A stretch of DNA of 64,000 nt, taken from contig NZ_SBII01000002.1 in the NCBI RefSeq assembly GCF_004028155.1, forward strand, positions 62,001-126,000, in the 5' to 3' direction. The notes under the pieces were generated by a model. The model did not search any database, was not told where the DNA came from, and was given only the letters and a program-made list of their open reading frames with translations. Below, piece by piece: positions 43,902-52,539 of this stretch (its first letter is position 1; each line of letters begins with the position of its first letter). The position numbers were made by a program, and so were the translations under genes. The stretch comes from Flavobacterium cerinum (lineage in GTDB: Bacteria > Bacteroidota > Bacteroidia > Flavobacteriales > Flavobacteriaceae).

Positions 43902-45056
43902 CTATATACTTATTACTTTGATCGTGTTTTTCACTTCCTCTGCAATTCTTCTTGCTTCGGCAATGTCTTCATTTACTATGGTAACGTGACCCATTTTTCT
44001 AAAAGGCCTTGTTTGTTTTTTTCCATAAATGTGAGGTGTCACACCGTTAAGACCTAATATCTTCTCAATGTTTTGATACACTACATTTCCGGAATAGCCT
44101 TCGGCACCTACAAGGTTTACCATAATACCTGCTGCTTTACTGTCGGTGTTGCCTAACGGCAGGTCTAATATAGCACGAAGGTGCTGCTCAAACTGCGAAG
44201 TGTAGCTAGCCTCAATAGAGTAGTGTCCGCTGTTATGTGGTCGTGGCGCTACTTCGTTTACCAAAATTTCATCATCTTCAGTCTGGAACATTTCCACAGC
44301 TAATAAACCTACATGGTTAAAATGCTCAGAAACCTGTAATGCAATGGCACGGGCTTTATCGGCAACGGCATCATCAATACGTGCAGGGCATATTACATAT
44401 TCCACCTGATTGGCTTCTGGGTGAAATTCCATTTCTACAACAGGATATGTTTTTATTTCTCCCGATGGATTTCTTGTAACAATTACTGCAAGCTCATTTT
44501 TAAACGGCACCATGGTCTCAGCAATACACTGTACTTCCGGCAGGCCGTTAAAGCTTTCGGCAGTACGTATTACTTTAACACCATTACCGTCATAACCGCC
44601 TTCGGTACTTTTCCATACAAATGGCATAGTAACCACTTCATTTTCTACAGCCAGTTTAAGATCGTTTAACGATTCAAATCTTTTGTAGTCGGCAGTTGGT
44701 ATATTGTTTTTAGCGTAAAAATCTTTTTGAGTTCCCTTATTCTGGATCAGGTTTAGGGTTTTTGGTGAAGGATATACCTTAATACCTTCAGTTTCCAGTT
44801 TTTCAAGAGCGGCAACATTTACGTGTTCGATCTCAAAAGTAAGTACATCTACCTGTTTGCCAAAGTTATAAACGGTATCAAAGTCCATAAGGTCGCCCTG
44901 AAAGAATTTGTTACTGCCTATTTTACAAGGTGCTTCATCACTAGGATCCAGCACATAGGTTTGAATGTCAAATTTACGGGTGTCAGTTAGCAGCATTTTG
45001 CCTAACTGGCCGCCACCTAATATTCCTAACTTAAAATCAGAAGAAAAATAATTCAT
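43902..45056 (-). CDS. purK: N5-carboxyaminoimidazole ribonucleotide synthase PurK
   Basis: 384-residue ATP-grasp enzyme that makes N5-CAIR from AIR, bicarbonate and ATP. GILGGGQLGKML is at the N-terminus, then FEIEHVN, the ATP-grasp GGYDGNGVKVI, and EVAPRPHNSGHYSIEA. The start is MNYFSSDFKLG; a second in-frame ATG sits six bases upstream at 45062. The promoter is at 45080-45087. Forms an operon with purE. Confidence 0.96.
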   Translation of the reverse strand: MNYFSSDFKLGILGGGQLGKMLLTDTRKFDIQTYVLDPSDEAPCKIGSNKFFQGDLMDFDTVYNFGKQVDVLTFEIEHVNVAALEKLETEGIKVYPSPKTLNLIQNKGTQKDFYAKNNIPTADYKRFESLNDLKLAVENEVVTMPFVWKSTEGGYDGNGVKVIRTAESFNGLPEVQCIAETMVPFKNELAVIVTRNPSGEIKTYPVVEMEFHPEANQVEYVICPARIDDAVADKARAIALQVSEHFNHVGLLAVEMFQTEDDEILVNEVAPRPHNSGHYSIEASYTSQFEQHLRAILDLPLGNTDSKAAGIMVNLVGAEGYSGNVVYQNIEKILGLNGVTPHIYGKKQTRPFRKMGHVTIVNEDIAEARRIAEEVKNTIKVISI

Positions 45057-45079
45057 TATCATGCTTTTGTTTGCAGTGG

Positions 45080-45087
45080 CAAAGATA
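45080..45087 (-). promoter_or_regulatory. -7 element of purKE
   Basis: The minus strand reads TATCTTTG, a perfect TAnnTTTG, giving a leader of about 15 nt. Confidence 0.6.
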
Positions 45088-45275
45088 CTTAAAGCCGTAA
45101 AATTATGCCACGATTAGCGCATGTTTTATCTAATACTCCTTTGTTTGCTGGGTGTTCGGACTCTCTTTTTATAGTAAATTTAGTATTTAACCCGTTCAGG
45201 TATGTAAAATTATATTCGTATTTTAGAGGATAAATACTGGGGCGACTGCTTTGTCCTGAGAGAAAATGTAGCATT

Positions 45276-46739
45276 ATGAGATTATCTGTTGAAAGAAAAC
45301 CGATCAAAGTTGTTCCTGATCCAAAGCGAGTTATCGCACGTTTTTTTTATAATGGTGAAGAGCGGGCATTAGAACTGATACGAAAAATACTGGCACTGGA
45401 TAAAGAAGAAACTTTCGGACTTGTATCACCGCTGCTTCAGGATTTTTCTAAAAGACACAGGAACATAACCCGTAAACTATTGCGCCATTGCGAACGTGTA
45501 AAACAGGATATTATAAAAGCAGGAGGTGAGCTGGACAAGATGGACGAATACACCAAGCTTTTAATTGGTGCTTATTTTACCCATGAATATTCCATAGAGT
45601 CGGCGGCATTTTTTAATCCGTCTATTGTAGCAGATCCAGATCAGTCCAATCTCGAAGTAGGGCAGCTGCGGGTTATCATTAGCTTTAGGGCTGTGGGTGA
45701 AGGCCATGTTTCATCGGTAGCATTTAGAAGGGCAATTATAGATAAGCATAATGATATCGTTGTTATTCCGTCAAGTAACTATATTGACGAGGCCGAAAAG
45801 ATACATAATGTAACCTATCAAAAAAGACAGTTCCTTAAAAAAGCTCAGGAGGCCGATATTAATGGGGATTTTTTAACTTCGGTTTCCACCAAGCTCGATG
45901 ACCGTTTTAATTATGATCAATTAAAAGACCTTATCATTGAAGCGAGAACGAAAACAACCGATGAGCATATACTACGACAGTACAATCTTGTTCTGGCATT
46001 GTCTGACAGTTACCGTAGGATAACTTTTTCTAAAGATACCGATATTAGCGACAGGGTAATTTTTCCCATATCCGATTTTGAAAGAAAAGGGATCGAAGAC
46101 GCCCGTTTCGTTAAATTTATCGATGAGACCGGGCGCACTATTTACTATGCCACTTATACGGCTTATGATGGTGTTCATATAATGCCAAAGCTTTTAAAGA
46201 CCACCGATTTTTATGAATTTAAAACCAGTCCGTTACACGGGGCAGGAGCCAAAAATAAAAACCTGGCACTTTTTCCAAGAAAGATAAACGGTAAGTATGC
46301 TATGCTTTCGCGTATAGACGGTTGGAACAATTATCTTATGTACAGCGATAATATTAATGAATGGGAAGATCCTATAAAAATACAGGAACCGGAATATCCG
46401 TGGGAGTTTGTACAGATTGGGAATTGCGGATCACCTATAGAAACCGAATGCGGATGGCTGGTTATAACCCATGCTGTCGGCTCTATGCGTCGCTATAGTA
46501 TAGGTGCTTCTTTGTTGGATTTAGATAATCCTCAAATAGAAATTGGCAGGCTTAAAGATCCATTGATCGTTCCAAATCCGGATGAACGTGAAGGGTATGT
46601 GCCTAATGTGGTGTATTCCTGTGGATCGATAGTTCACAATGACGAATTAATTCTGCCGTATGGCCTATCCGATTACAGTTCAGGTTTTGCAACAGTAAAC
46701 CTTAAAGTTTTATTGGATCGTTTAAAAAGTGGAGGATAG
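45276..46739 (+). CDS. Glycoside hydrolase family 130-like protein (beta-mannoside phosphorylase type)
   Basis: 487 residues, presumably a five-bladed propeller of GH130. Typical segments are ESAAFFNPSIVADPD, SFRAVGEGHVSSVAFRRAII, FPISDFERKGIEDARFV, MPKLLKTTDF, HGAGAKNKNLALFPRKING and GNCGSPIETECGWLVITH, the last two matching the phosphate- and sugar-binding strands of the family. No signal peptide, so cytoplasmic. The N-terminal 100 residues extend past the usual propeller, as in the larger flavobacterial members. Family members phosphorolyse or hydrolyse beta-linked mannosides; the exact linkage cannot be told. Confidence 0.85.
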   Translation: MRLSVERKPIKVVPDPKRVIARFFYNGEERALELIRKILALDKEETFGLVSPLLQDFSKRHRNITRKLLRHCERVKQDIIKAGGELDKMDEYTKLLIGAYFTHEYSIESAAFFNPSIVADPDQSNLEVGQLRVIISFRAVGEGHVSSVAFRRAIIDKHNDIVVIPSSNYIDEAEKIHNVTYQKRQFLKKAQEADINGDFLTSVSTKLDDRFNYDQLKDLIIEARTKTTDEHILRQYNLVLALSDSYRRITFSKDTDISDRVIFPISDFERKGIEDARFVKFIDETGRTIYYATYTAYDGVHIMPKLLKTTDFYEFKTSPLHGAGAKNKNLALFPRKINGKYAMLSRIDGWNNYLMYSDNINEWEDPIKIQEPEYPWEFVQIGNCGSPIETECGWLVITHAVGSMRRYSIGASLLDLDNPQIEIGRLKDPLIVPNPDEREGYVPNVVYSCGSIVHNDELILPYGLSDYSSGFATVNLKVLLDRLKSGG

Positions 46740-46746
46740 CCTTTAA

Positions 46747-47571
46747 TTAAAAACTTTTAAGCAGGATACGTACACCAACCAGGATAAGACACCCGGCCAG
46801 GACTTTTATTATAGTCTGTCCTTTTATTTTATGTGAAAAATAAGCACCCAGCTGAGCACCAGGAATAACACCTAAGCAAAGAAACATAACCATGCTAAAA
46901 ACTCCGGGTTCGCTGTAGGTACCGTTCGTGTAATGAACAATAACACTTACTGTAGCCATTATCGCCAGTATAAAATGTGAGGTTGCAGTAGCGATGTAAA
47001 CAGGGAACTTTAACCAGTTTACCATAGCCGGTACGTGAATAATACCACCGCCAATACCTAATAGAGGAGAAATATATCCTACCAGTATGCTTATAATAAT
47101 ACCATGCTGCTGATTGTAGGAGTACTCATATCTTACATTCTGCTTGTCTATTAAAACATGGTGTTTCAGTCCTTTTATTTGTTTCGCAATGTTTTGTACC
47201 GTTACATTTTTATTCCTGTAAAAAAGATAGGCTGATAATGCGATCAATAAAATACCGAAAATGATATTGAATAATTTTTGTGGGATATACTGCAGCGTTA
47301 CCACTCCCAGTATAGATCCCGGGATTGTGAAAACAGCAAATACCAATCCGGCTTTATAATCAATCCTTCCTGAATTAGCGTAAGCGAAAGATCCCGATAT
47401 GGCATTTACAGCAACAACTGCTATAGATATAGCTGTTGTTGTTTCGGGCGAAAGCCCCGGATAAAATAATATAAGGAGAGGTACAAGTATAAAACCGCCG
47501 CCTGCGCCAATGAGTGTACCAAATGTTCCAATGATGAAGCCTGCTAAGACCAGGAGTAAATTACTGTCCAT
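46747..47571 (-). CDS. TauE/SafE family permease
   Basis: 274 residues, about eight predicted helices in two repeats. The repeats begin IGTFGTLIGAGGGFILVPLLIL and ILVGYISPLLGIGGGIIHVPAMV, the paired glycine-rich motifs of the family (sulfite or organosulfonate exporters). Substrate unknown. Convergent with the GH130 gene, with a 7-bp gap, and divergent from the MFS gene. Confidence 0.9.
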   Translation of the reverse strand: MDSNLLLVLAGFIIGTFGTLIGAGGGFILVPLLILFYPGLSPETTTAISIAVVAVNAISGSFAYANSGRIDYKAGLVFAVFTIPGSILGVVTLQYIPQKLFNIIFGILLIALSAYLFYRNKNVTVQNIAKQIKGLKHHVLIDKQNVRYEYSYNQQHGIIISILVGYISPLLGIGGGIIHVPAMVNWLKFPVYIATATSHFILAIMATVSVIVHYTNGTYSEPGVFSMVMFLCLGVIPGAQLGAYFSHKIKGQTIIKVLAGCLILVGVRILLKSF

Positions 47572-47692
47572 GTATTTTAAAATTCGGGTGATGCAAAAGT
47601 AACTATTAATGGTTATGTTAAACTTCTGATGAAAAATAAAATTATCAACCGGTAAACTGTTGTTTTTTAAAGCAGCACGTAATAATAGTAAT

Positions 47693-47700
47693 TATCTTTG
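47693..47700 (+). promoter_or_regulatory. -7 element of the MFS gene
   Basis: TATCTTTG, perfect TAnnTTTG; start near 47707, leader about 18 nt. Confidence 0.55.
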
Positions 47701-47724
47701 CAGTACATAAAAAGGCAATAAATA

Positions 47725-49014
47725 ATGGAACAGAAAGATGCCGATGTTACTGCATCGGGCTTTTTTGCTAAGAATCCGGTATTAAAAATAAAAGAATTCC
47801 TCTCTTTTTTAAGCATACGTTTTGGACTCATCTTTGCATTGAACATGCAAATTACCATAATATACTATTGGGTATACCATATCACCAGCGACAAGCTTGC
47901 ACTTGGTTTTGTAGGTCTTGCCGAAGTTATTCCTGCAGTAGGCTGCTCACTTTTCGCAGGTCATTTTGTAGACCTCAATGAAAAACGCAAAATGGTACTG
48001 TTCTGTATTACGGGGTATACACTGCTCGCCGTTTGTCTTTTTACCCTCACCACTTCTTTTTCGTTAGATAGGCTGGGTGTAGATAAAACACTTTATTTTA
48101 TTTATTTCTTTGTTTTTTGCGGAGGTATCATCCGTTCGTTCATGGGACCGTCTGTGTTTTCGTTATTCGGACTCATTGTACCACGTAAACATTTTGCCAA
48201 TGCTACAAGCTGGGGAAGTATGGCATGGCAAACAGGATCGATGCTTGGGCCTTTAGCAGCCGGACTGGCTATTGCTTTAGACGGTATAATTGCCGGAATG
48301 TTCTCGGTGTTTGTAATATTATTACTGTTGTTCATCCCGATATTATCTATCAGCACCAAACCGATACTTAAAATAGAAAAAGAGCCTATTTTAAAAAGCC
48401 TTTCGCAGGGAATACGGTTTGTTATAAAAACCCCGGCATTGTTGGGCGCTCAAATGCTTGATATGTTCTCGGTACTTTTTGGTGGTGCGGTAGCATTACT
48501 TCCCGTATACCAAAAAGAGATACTTCATGTAGATGAGGTTGGTTTCGGACTGTTGAGGTCGGCGCCCGGAGTAGGGGCGTTATTAACGCTTGGCATCCTG
48601 GCTTTTCTTCCGTTAAAAACTTATCCCGGCAGAAAACTCTTTATAGCAGTAACAGGTTTTGCACTTTGCATTATCGGATTCGGACTCTCGACCAACTTTA
48701 TTCTCTCATTTGCTTTCCTATTGCTTTCCGGTATGTTCGATGCTGTGAGCGTAGTAGTGCGCAGTACCATTCTTCAATTAGTAACACCCGATCATATGCG
48801 TGGACGTGTAGCCTCGGTGAATACTATATTCGTCAGCTCATCTAATGAATTGGGTGATTTTGAAAGTGGTGTTATGGCACACTGGCTGGGTACGGTACGA
48901 GCTGTGGTTACTGGCGGTTGTATCACTCTGGGTGTAATTGCTATTACTTTCTTTAGTGCGCCGCAGTTAAGAAGATTTGGCTTTGATGACGAAGAAGACG
49001 TGAAAAAAGAGTAG
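47725..49014 (+). CDS. MFS transporter (MFS_3 / EntS-like)
   Basis: 429 residues with about 12 predicted helices. The N-terminus SFLSIRFGLIFALNMQITI, the GHFVDLNEKRKMV loop (Asp and basic residues of the MFS A-like motif) and the second-half RSTILQLVTPDHMRGRVASVN are typical of MFS_3 exporters, including enterobactin exporter EntS. The carboxy tail is acidic. Substrate unknown; probably efflux. Single-gene unit. Confidence 0.9.
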   Translation: MEQKDADVTASGFFAKNPVLKIKEFLSFLSIRFGLIFALNMQITIIYYWVYHITSDKLALGFVGLAEVIPAVGCSLFAGHFVDLNEKRKMVLFCITGYTLLAVCLFTLTTSFSLDRLGVDKTLYFIYFFVFCGGIIRSFMGPSVFSLFGLIVPRKHFANATSWGSMAWQTGSMLGPLAAGLAIALDGIIAGMFSVFVILLLLFIPILSISTKPILKIEKEPILKSLSQGIRFVIKTPALLGAQMLDMFSVLFGGAVALLPVYQKEILHVDEVGFGLLRSAPGVGALLTLGILAFLPLKTYPGRKLFIAVTGFALCIIGFGLSTNFILSFAFLLLSGMFDAVSVVVRSTILQLVTPDHMRGRVASVNTIFVSSSNELGDFESGVMAHWLGTVRAVVTGGCITLGVIAITFFSAPQLRRFGFDDEEDVKKE

Positions 49015-49056
49015 TTTTTGTTATTGTGTACGAAGTTTAAGTATTTGAAACAGCCA

Positions 49057-49398
49057 TCAACTCTTAGATATTTTATCTTTTATTTCATCGGCTAAAATCA
49101 TAATATCTCTCCAGCTTTTAGAAGTTCTGACAGAAAAAATGTTCCATTCATCAGTATTATCAAGTAAAAGTACTTTATCACGTAATATTATACTTTTATC
49201 CATTACTTCTTTAGTTATGTATCCTGCTAAATTTAGCTTTTCTAAATTTCCACGATACAAAAAAGAGTGAGCTCCTATAATAAATTCTTCAAATATTCTA
49301 TATTCAATTTCTTCATCGCTTTTATTTAAAAGAAAAATTCCGCAATCATTTATTGTATCGATATAAAGGTCATATGATTTATCTAATGGAATTTCCAT
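49057..49398 (-). CDS. Small cytoplasmic hypothetical protein
   Basis: 113 residues from the ATG at 49398 (MEIPLDKSYDLYIDTINDCG). An upstream frame to 49557 overlaps the next gene and is not credible. Soluble, acidic, with no membrane segment; LYRGNLEKLNLAGYITKEVMD and WNIFSVRTSKSWRDIMILAD are the most structured parts. Not recognised. Size and composition recall immunity-type orphans, but no toxin is nearby, so I do not assign that. Confidence 0.5.
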   Translation of the reverse strand: MEIPLDKSYDLYIDTINDCGIFLLNKSDEEIEYRIFEEFIIGAHSFLYRGNLEKLNLAGYITKEVMDKSIILRDKVLLLDNTDEWNIFSVRTSKSWRDIMILADEIKDKISKS

Positions 49399-49430
49399 AT
49401 TTATTGTTCTCTTATAGATTGTTGGATAAT

Positions 49431-50000
49431 TTAAAGCCCCTGTACAAACTCGTATCTCTGAATTTTTTTTAAAATGTCTTTTGCAGCAGCTTTGTAAGCA
49501 GCAGTGTGTTTCATCGAATCTTCGGTAAGAATACGGCTTAACTCTGGGTACAGCCAATCTTCCTTTTTGCCCAAAATAAAAAGAGCCCTCATGGAATAAG
49601 CTTTTGAGGCAACTTTTACTTTCTCATTTATAAGCCAGTCAAAACAGGCTTCCATGATTTGCTGTAAATGATTGCCATTTAAAAATCCGGGATTCTTTTC
49701 GTTGTGCTGTGCTGCAAACATGCATATTTTGGAGATAGATCGTACTGCACCATCCTGTTTGAAGGTGGAAAGTGAATTGCAAAAGGTATCGGTATAATCT
49801 GTCAGCCATTCTATTTTCGCCTGTAAAACCAGTTCGAGCGTCCAGCAGGCTTTGTGGTGAATTTTGTCTTTTGTATTAAAAGCAATTTCTAACAGGTCAG
49901 GAAACAGGCTGGGGTTGTTAAACACCTCGCCCGACAATACATCTCTTATTGGGCGGTGAGCCGTACTGTTAACGATGTTGTTATAAAATTGCTGGTTCAT
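49431..50000 (-). CDS. HEAT/ARM-like helical protein
   Basis: 189 residues from the ATG at 50000 (MNQQFYNNIVNST). It consists of helical pairs of about 35-40 residues (LFPDLLEIAFNTKDKIHHKACWTLELVLQ, WLTDYTDTFCNSLSTFKQDGAVRSISKIC, KVASKAYSMRALFILGKKEDWLY), as in HEAT/ARM repeat proteins. Short proteins of this type in flavobacterial genomes are sometimes labelled adenylosuccinate lyase; nothing here supports that enzyme. Cytoplasmic scaffold or binding role is inferred. Confidence 0.6.
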   Translation of the reverse strand: MNQQFYNNIVNSTAHRPIRDVLSGEVFNNPSLFPDLLEIAFNTKDKIHHKACWTLELVLQAKIEWLTDYTDTFCNSLSTFKQDGAVRSISKICMFAAQHNEKNPGFLNGNHLQQIMEACFDWLINEKVKVASKAYSMRALFILGKKEDWLYPELSRILTEDSMKHTAAYKAAAKDILKKIQRYEFVQGL

Positions 50001-50069
50001 TTTAAGATTTATCCTTTTAGGCAGTGCAAATATCAAAAAAAATGGAAGCATATAGCTACTATTTGTAAA

Positions 50070-50663
50070 TTAATCGGCGGTACAGCCTAATTTACAGAGT
50101 TTAAGTGCTTTGGTGATTATTTTAGTTTTATTCTCGAAAGATAACCACGCAATACTGTGTAAAGCATCTTCTTGGTATTTTAAAGAACTTTCATATTTAA
50201 CTGCAGAATTATTTAATGCGCTCATGTAAGATGTTTCACATCTTTTTTCGCATGGTTTTTTTGCTGTAAGTTTCTGCTCTAAAGCTATGATATCAGTCAG
50301 GTCGTAAAGCGTTGACATTTTTAAAACAATATAAAACTGATCATTCTCTTTGCGGGTTAATTCATATTTTTCCTTGACGCCTAACCAGGCAGTATTAGCT
50401 TCATTAAGATCTTTAAAGTTTGTTCGATTAATCTCCGTTGTCAGCCATTTTAAAAAAAGAGCTTCATTGTCAAGAATATCAAAATCATCATGAAAGTTAA
50501 GTTTTGATATAAACTCATTACCTGCTTTTTCGAAAGCAAGATAAGAAGATGGCTTTAGCATCTTTTCATAGTGCTGCTGTAAATCAAGATTTGTATTGGC
50601 TTTAACGTGTGTTTGTCTTATTGGTAAACAAATCATTAATAAAGATATGCATAGTGATTTCAT
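50070..50663 (-). CDS. Secreted hypothetical protein
   Basis: 197 residues with a signal peptide (about 1-22, ending HVKA). The mature part is mostly helical, with four cysteines in the last third (KKPCEKRCET and LCKLGCTAD) that could form disulfides. No family recognised. It begins a short minus-strand run with the two genes above; the 70-bp gap leaves room for a separate promoter. Confidence 0.5.
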   Translation of the reverse strand: MKSLCISLLMICLPIRQTHVKANTNLDLQQHYEKMLKPSSYLAFEKAGNEFISKLNFHDDFDILDNEALFLKWLTTEINRTNFKDLNEANTAWLGVKEKYELTRKENDQFYIVLKMSTLYDLTDIIALEQKLTAKKPCEKRCETSYMSALNNSAVKYESSLKYQEDALHSIAWLSFENKTKIITKALKLCKLGCTAD

Positions 50664-50784
50664 TAGTATCTTGATTATTTATTAGGATGCAAATAAATAG
50701 TTATACTTCCAATATTCTTGTTAAAATTTAGTTAATGAAATAATGAATGGTAAATCTTGATTAATAGATTGTAGTTGTAAAATA

Positions 50785-50810
50785 AAGCGGGGACACAAAG
50801 ATCCCCGCTT
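50785..50810 (-). terminator. Strong hairpin, minus-strand terminator-like
   Basis: Perfect 9-bp GC-rich stem AAGCGGGGA/TCCCCGCTT with an 8-base loop; on the minus strand it is followed by TATTTTAC. It implies a short transcript arriving from the right with no recognised gene. Confidence 0.5.
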
Positions 50811-51116
50811 CACCCAAAAAAACTATAGCTAAATTTTAATGAAAACATCTTAAGACCTCAGTCTGCTTATCTAATCCGTAAGCTTATATGAGCAATGTTT
50901 TATTAAGCCGCCAAATTACTTAAATACCCTGTGACTGCTGCTTTAAATACCCGGACAAAGTGTGACTGAATATTTTTATTTATATAGCAGGGTTTAGGTG
51001 TAATGAATTGATTAATAATGTTTTTAATGAAATTATTAGTATTTGTATATGCATGACTTCTTAATTCAGTTGTGACATTATTCCGGATTATAGCGAAAGT
51101 AGAGATTGTAACAAAT

Positions 51117-51148
51117 AAAAAACCTGCAGGTATGAACCGCAGGTTTTT
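51117..51148. terminator. Bidirectional terminator-like hairpin
   Basis: AAAAACCTGC/GCAGGTTTTT stem with an 11-base loop, A tract on the left and T tract on the right. Confidence 0.6.
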
Positions 51149-51370
51149 CGTAGATATAATTGTTTGGTTGAATGTTCTGATTCGTTATTCTCACTACTGA
51201 TGGGTGAGCCCGATTTTATCTTTTCTGTAGCTGATAAAATGGCAGAATAGATTACAAGGGTCGAATTTACTTGATTGTTAGATGATAGCATTTCATATTA
51301 AGATTGTTTTAACATTCATAAATTTATTAGAAAATGAGCCTTTAGATGTAAAGAGCTGATTGGTAATTAG

Positions 51371-51378
51371 TATATTTG
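51371..51378 (+). promoter_or_regulatory. -7 element of hpt-adk
   Basis: TATATTTG, a perfect match; start near 51385, leader about 21 nt. Confidence 0.6.
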
Positions 51379-51405
51379 CAAATTATTCCAAATTTTAAGT
51401 AAACT

Positions 51406-51936
51406 GTGATACAGATTCACGATAAGTATTTTGTGCCTTTTATTACTGCTGAAGAGATTGATGCAGTAATTGGCAGGATGGCCCGTCAGGTCCAGGAAGA
51501 CCTAAAAGGCGAGACTCCTATATTCTTAGGAGTACTTAATGGTTCATTTATGGTAGTGTCAGATTTTGTAAAGAAATACACACACAACTGCGAAATTAGT
51601 TTTGTAAAGATGTCTTCTTATACAGGGATGTCAACTACAAACGATGTAAAGCAGCTTATAGGGCTTAATCAAAGCCTTGAAGGCCGCACTGTGGTAGTTA
51701 TAGAAGACATTGTAGATACCGGAAACACTATAGAAGAACTTAAAAAGATATTAGAAGGGCATAATCTTAAACAACTTAAGATTGCAACCCTGTTCTTTAA
51801 GCCTGAAGCCTACACTAAAGACATTGTGCTGGATTATATCGGCTTTGAGATTCCGGATAAGTTTATCGTTGGTTATGGTCTTGACTATGACGAATTGGGG
51901 CGTAACTTACCCGAGATTTATCAATTACAACAATAA
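51406..51936 (+). CDS. hpt: Hypoxanthine phosphoribosyltransferase
   Basis: 176-residue purine-salvage enzyme that converts hypoxanthine (and often guanine) plus PRPP to the nucleotide. The PRPP loop VVVIEDIVDTGNTIEEL is diagnostic; LGVLNGSFMVVSDFV and the C-terminal VGYGLDYDELGRNLPEI are typical. A GTG start at 51406 is used: the promoter is at 51371 and no in-frame ATG lies between. adk follows after 15 bp. Confidence 0.95.
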   Translation: MIQIHDKYFVPFITAEEIDAVIGRMARQVQEDLKGETPIFLGVLNGSFMVVSDFVKKYTHNCEISFVKMSSYTGMSTTNDVKQLIGLNQSLEGRTVVVIEDIVDTGNTIEELKKILEGHNLKQLKIATLFFKPEAYTKDIVLDYIGFEIPDKFIVGYGLDYDELGRNLPEIYQLQQ

Positions 51937-51951
51937 CAACCTTAATATAAA

Positions 51952-52524
51952 ATGATCAACATTGTACTGTTTGGAAAGCCGGGTGCAGGTAAAGGCACGC
52001 AGGCCGAATTTTTAAAAACAAAATACAACCTTACGCATATCTCTACAGGTGACGTTTTTCGTTACAATCTGAAGAATAATACACCACTTGGTCTTGAAGC
52101 CAAAGGTTTTATCGATAAAGGTGAACTTGTGCCGGATGCACTTACAATAAAAATGTTACAGGATGAGGTAGAAAAGAACCCTGATACTAAAGGATTTCTT
52201 TTTGATGGTTTCCCAAGAACTACTGCACAGGCTGATGCGCTTGATGCATTTCTTACATCTAAAGGATGGGGTGTTACCGCTACTATCGCATTAGAAGCAG
52301 ATGATGAAATACTGGTTGAACGTCTTCTTGAAAGAGGAAAAACCAGCGGAAGAGCGGATGATCAGGACGAAAACCTTATCAGGAACCGTTACCAGGAATA
52401 TAACGAAAAAACAGCGCCACTCATAGAGTACTATAAAGCTCAGGATAAATTCCATGCAGTAAACGGTATTGGAGAGATATCTGAAATTACAGGTCGGTTA
52501 AGTTCAGTAATCGACACCTTTTAA
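51952..52524 (+). CDS. adk: Adenylate kinase
   Basis: 190 residues; transfers phosphate between ATP and AMP. P-loop FGKPGAGKGTQAEF at the N-terminus, AMP-binding STGDVFR and DGFPRTTAQA, and LLERGKTSGRADD with a short lid lacking zinc cysteines, so it is of the short type usual in Bacteroidota. In an operon with hpt. Confidence 0.97.
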   Translation: MINIVLFGKPGAGKGTQAEFLKTKYNLTHISTGDVFRYNLKNNTPLGLEAKGFIDKGELVPDALTIKMLQDEVEKNPDTKGFLFDGFPRTTAQADALDAFLTSKGWGVTATIALEADDEILVERLLERGKTSGRADDQDENLIRNRYQEYNEKTAPLIEYYKAQDKFHAVNGIGEISEITGRLSSVIDTF

Positions 52525-52539
52525 TCTAAAACACCACAG

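Larger units (their letters stand above)
50664..51405. other. 742-bp gap before hpt
   Basis: No convincing gene. It holds two hairpins (listed separately) and a -7 element for hpt. On the minus strand, just ahead of the first hairpin, is a 12-codon frame MFSLKFSYSFFG (ATG at 50856, stop at 50818) of unknown meaning. A minus-strand open frame at 51088-51291 runs through a terminator hairpin and is probably not a gene. Confidence 0.4.

Noticed and set aside
49057..49398. Toxin-immunity pair
   Set aside because: The small protein has an immunity-like size, but no toxin or polymorphic-toxin gene lies beside it.
49399..49557. Longer form of the 113-residue protein starting at 49557
   Set aside because: The added part overlaps the HEAT-like gene and has a Cys/His/Lys-rich composition unlike the rest.
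51088..51291. 67-codon frame on the minus strand as a gene
   Set aside because: It runs through a perfect terminator hairpin and its protein is low in complexity, with no family signs.
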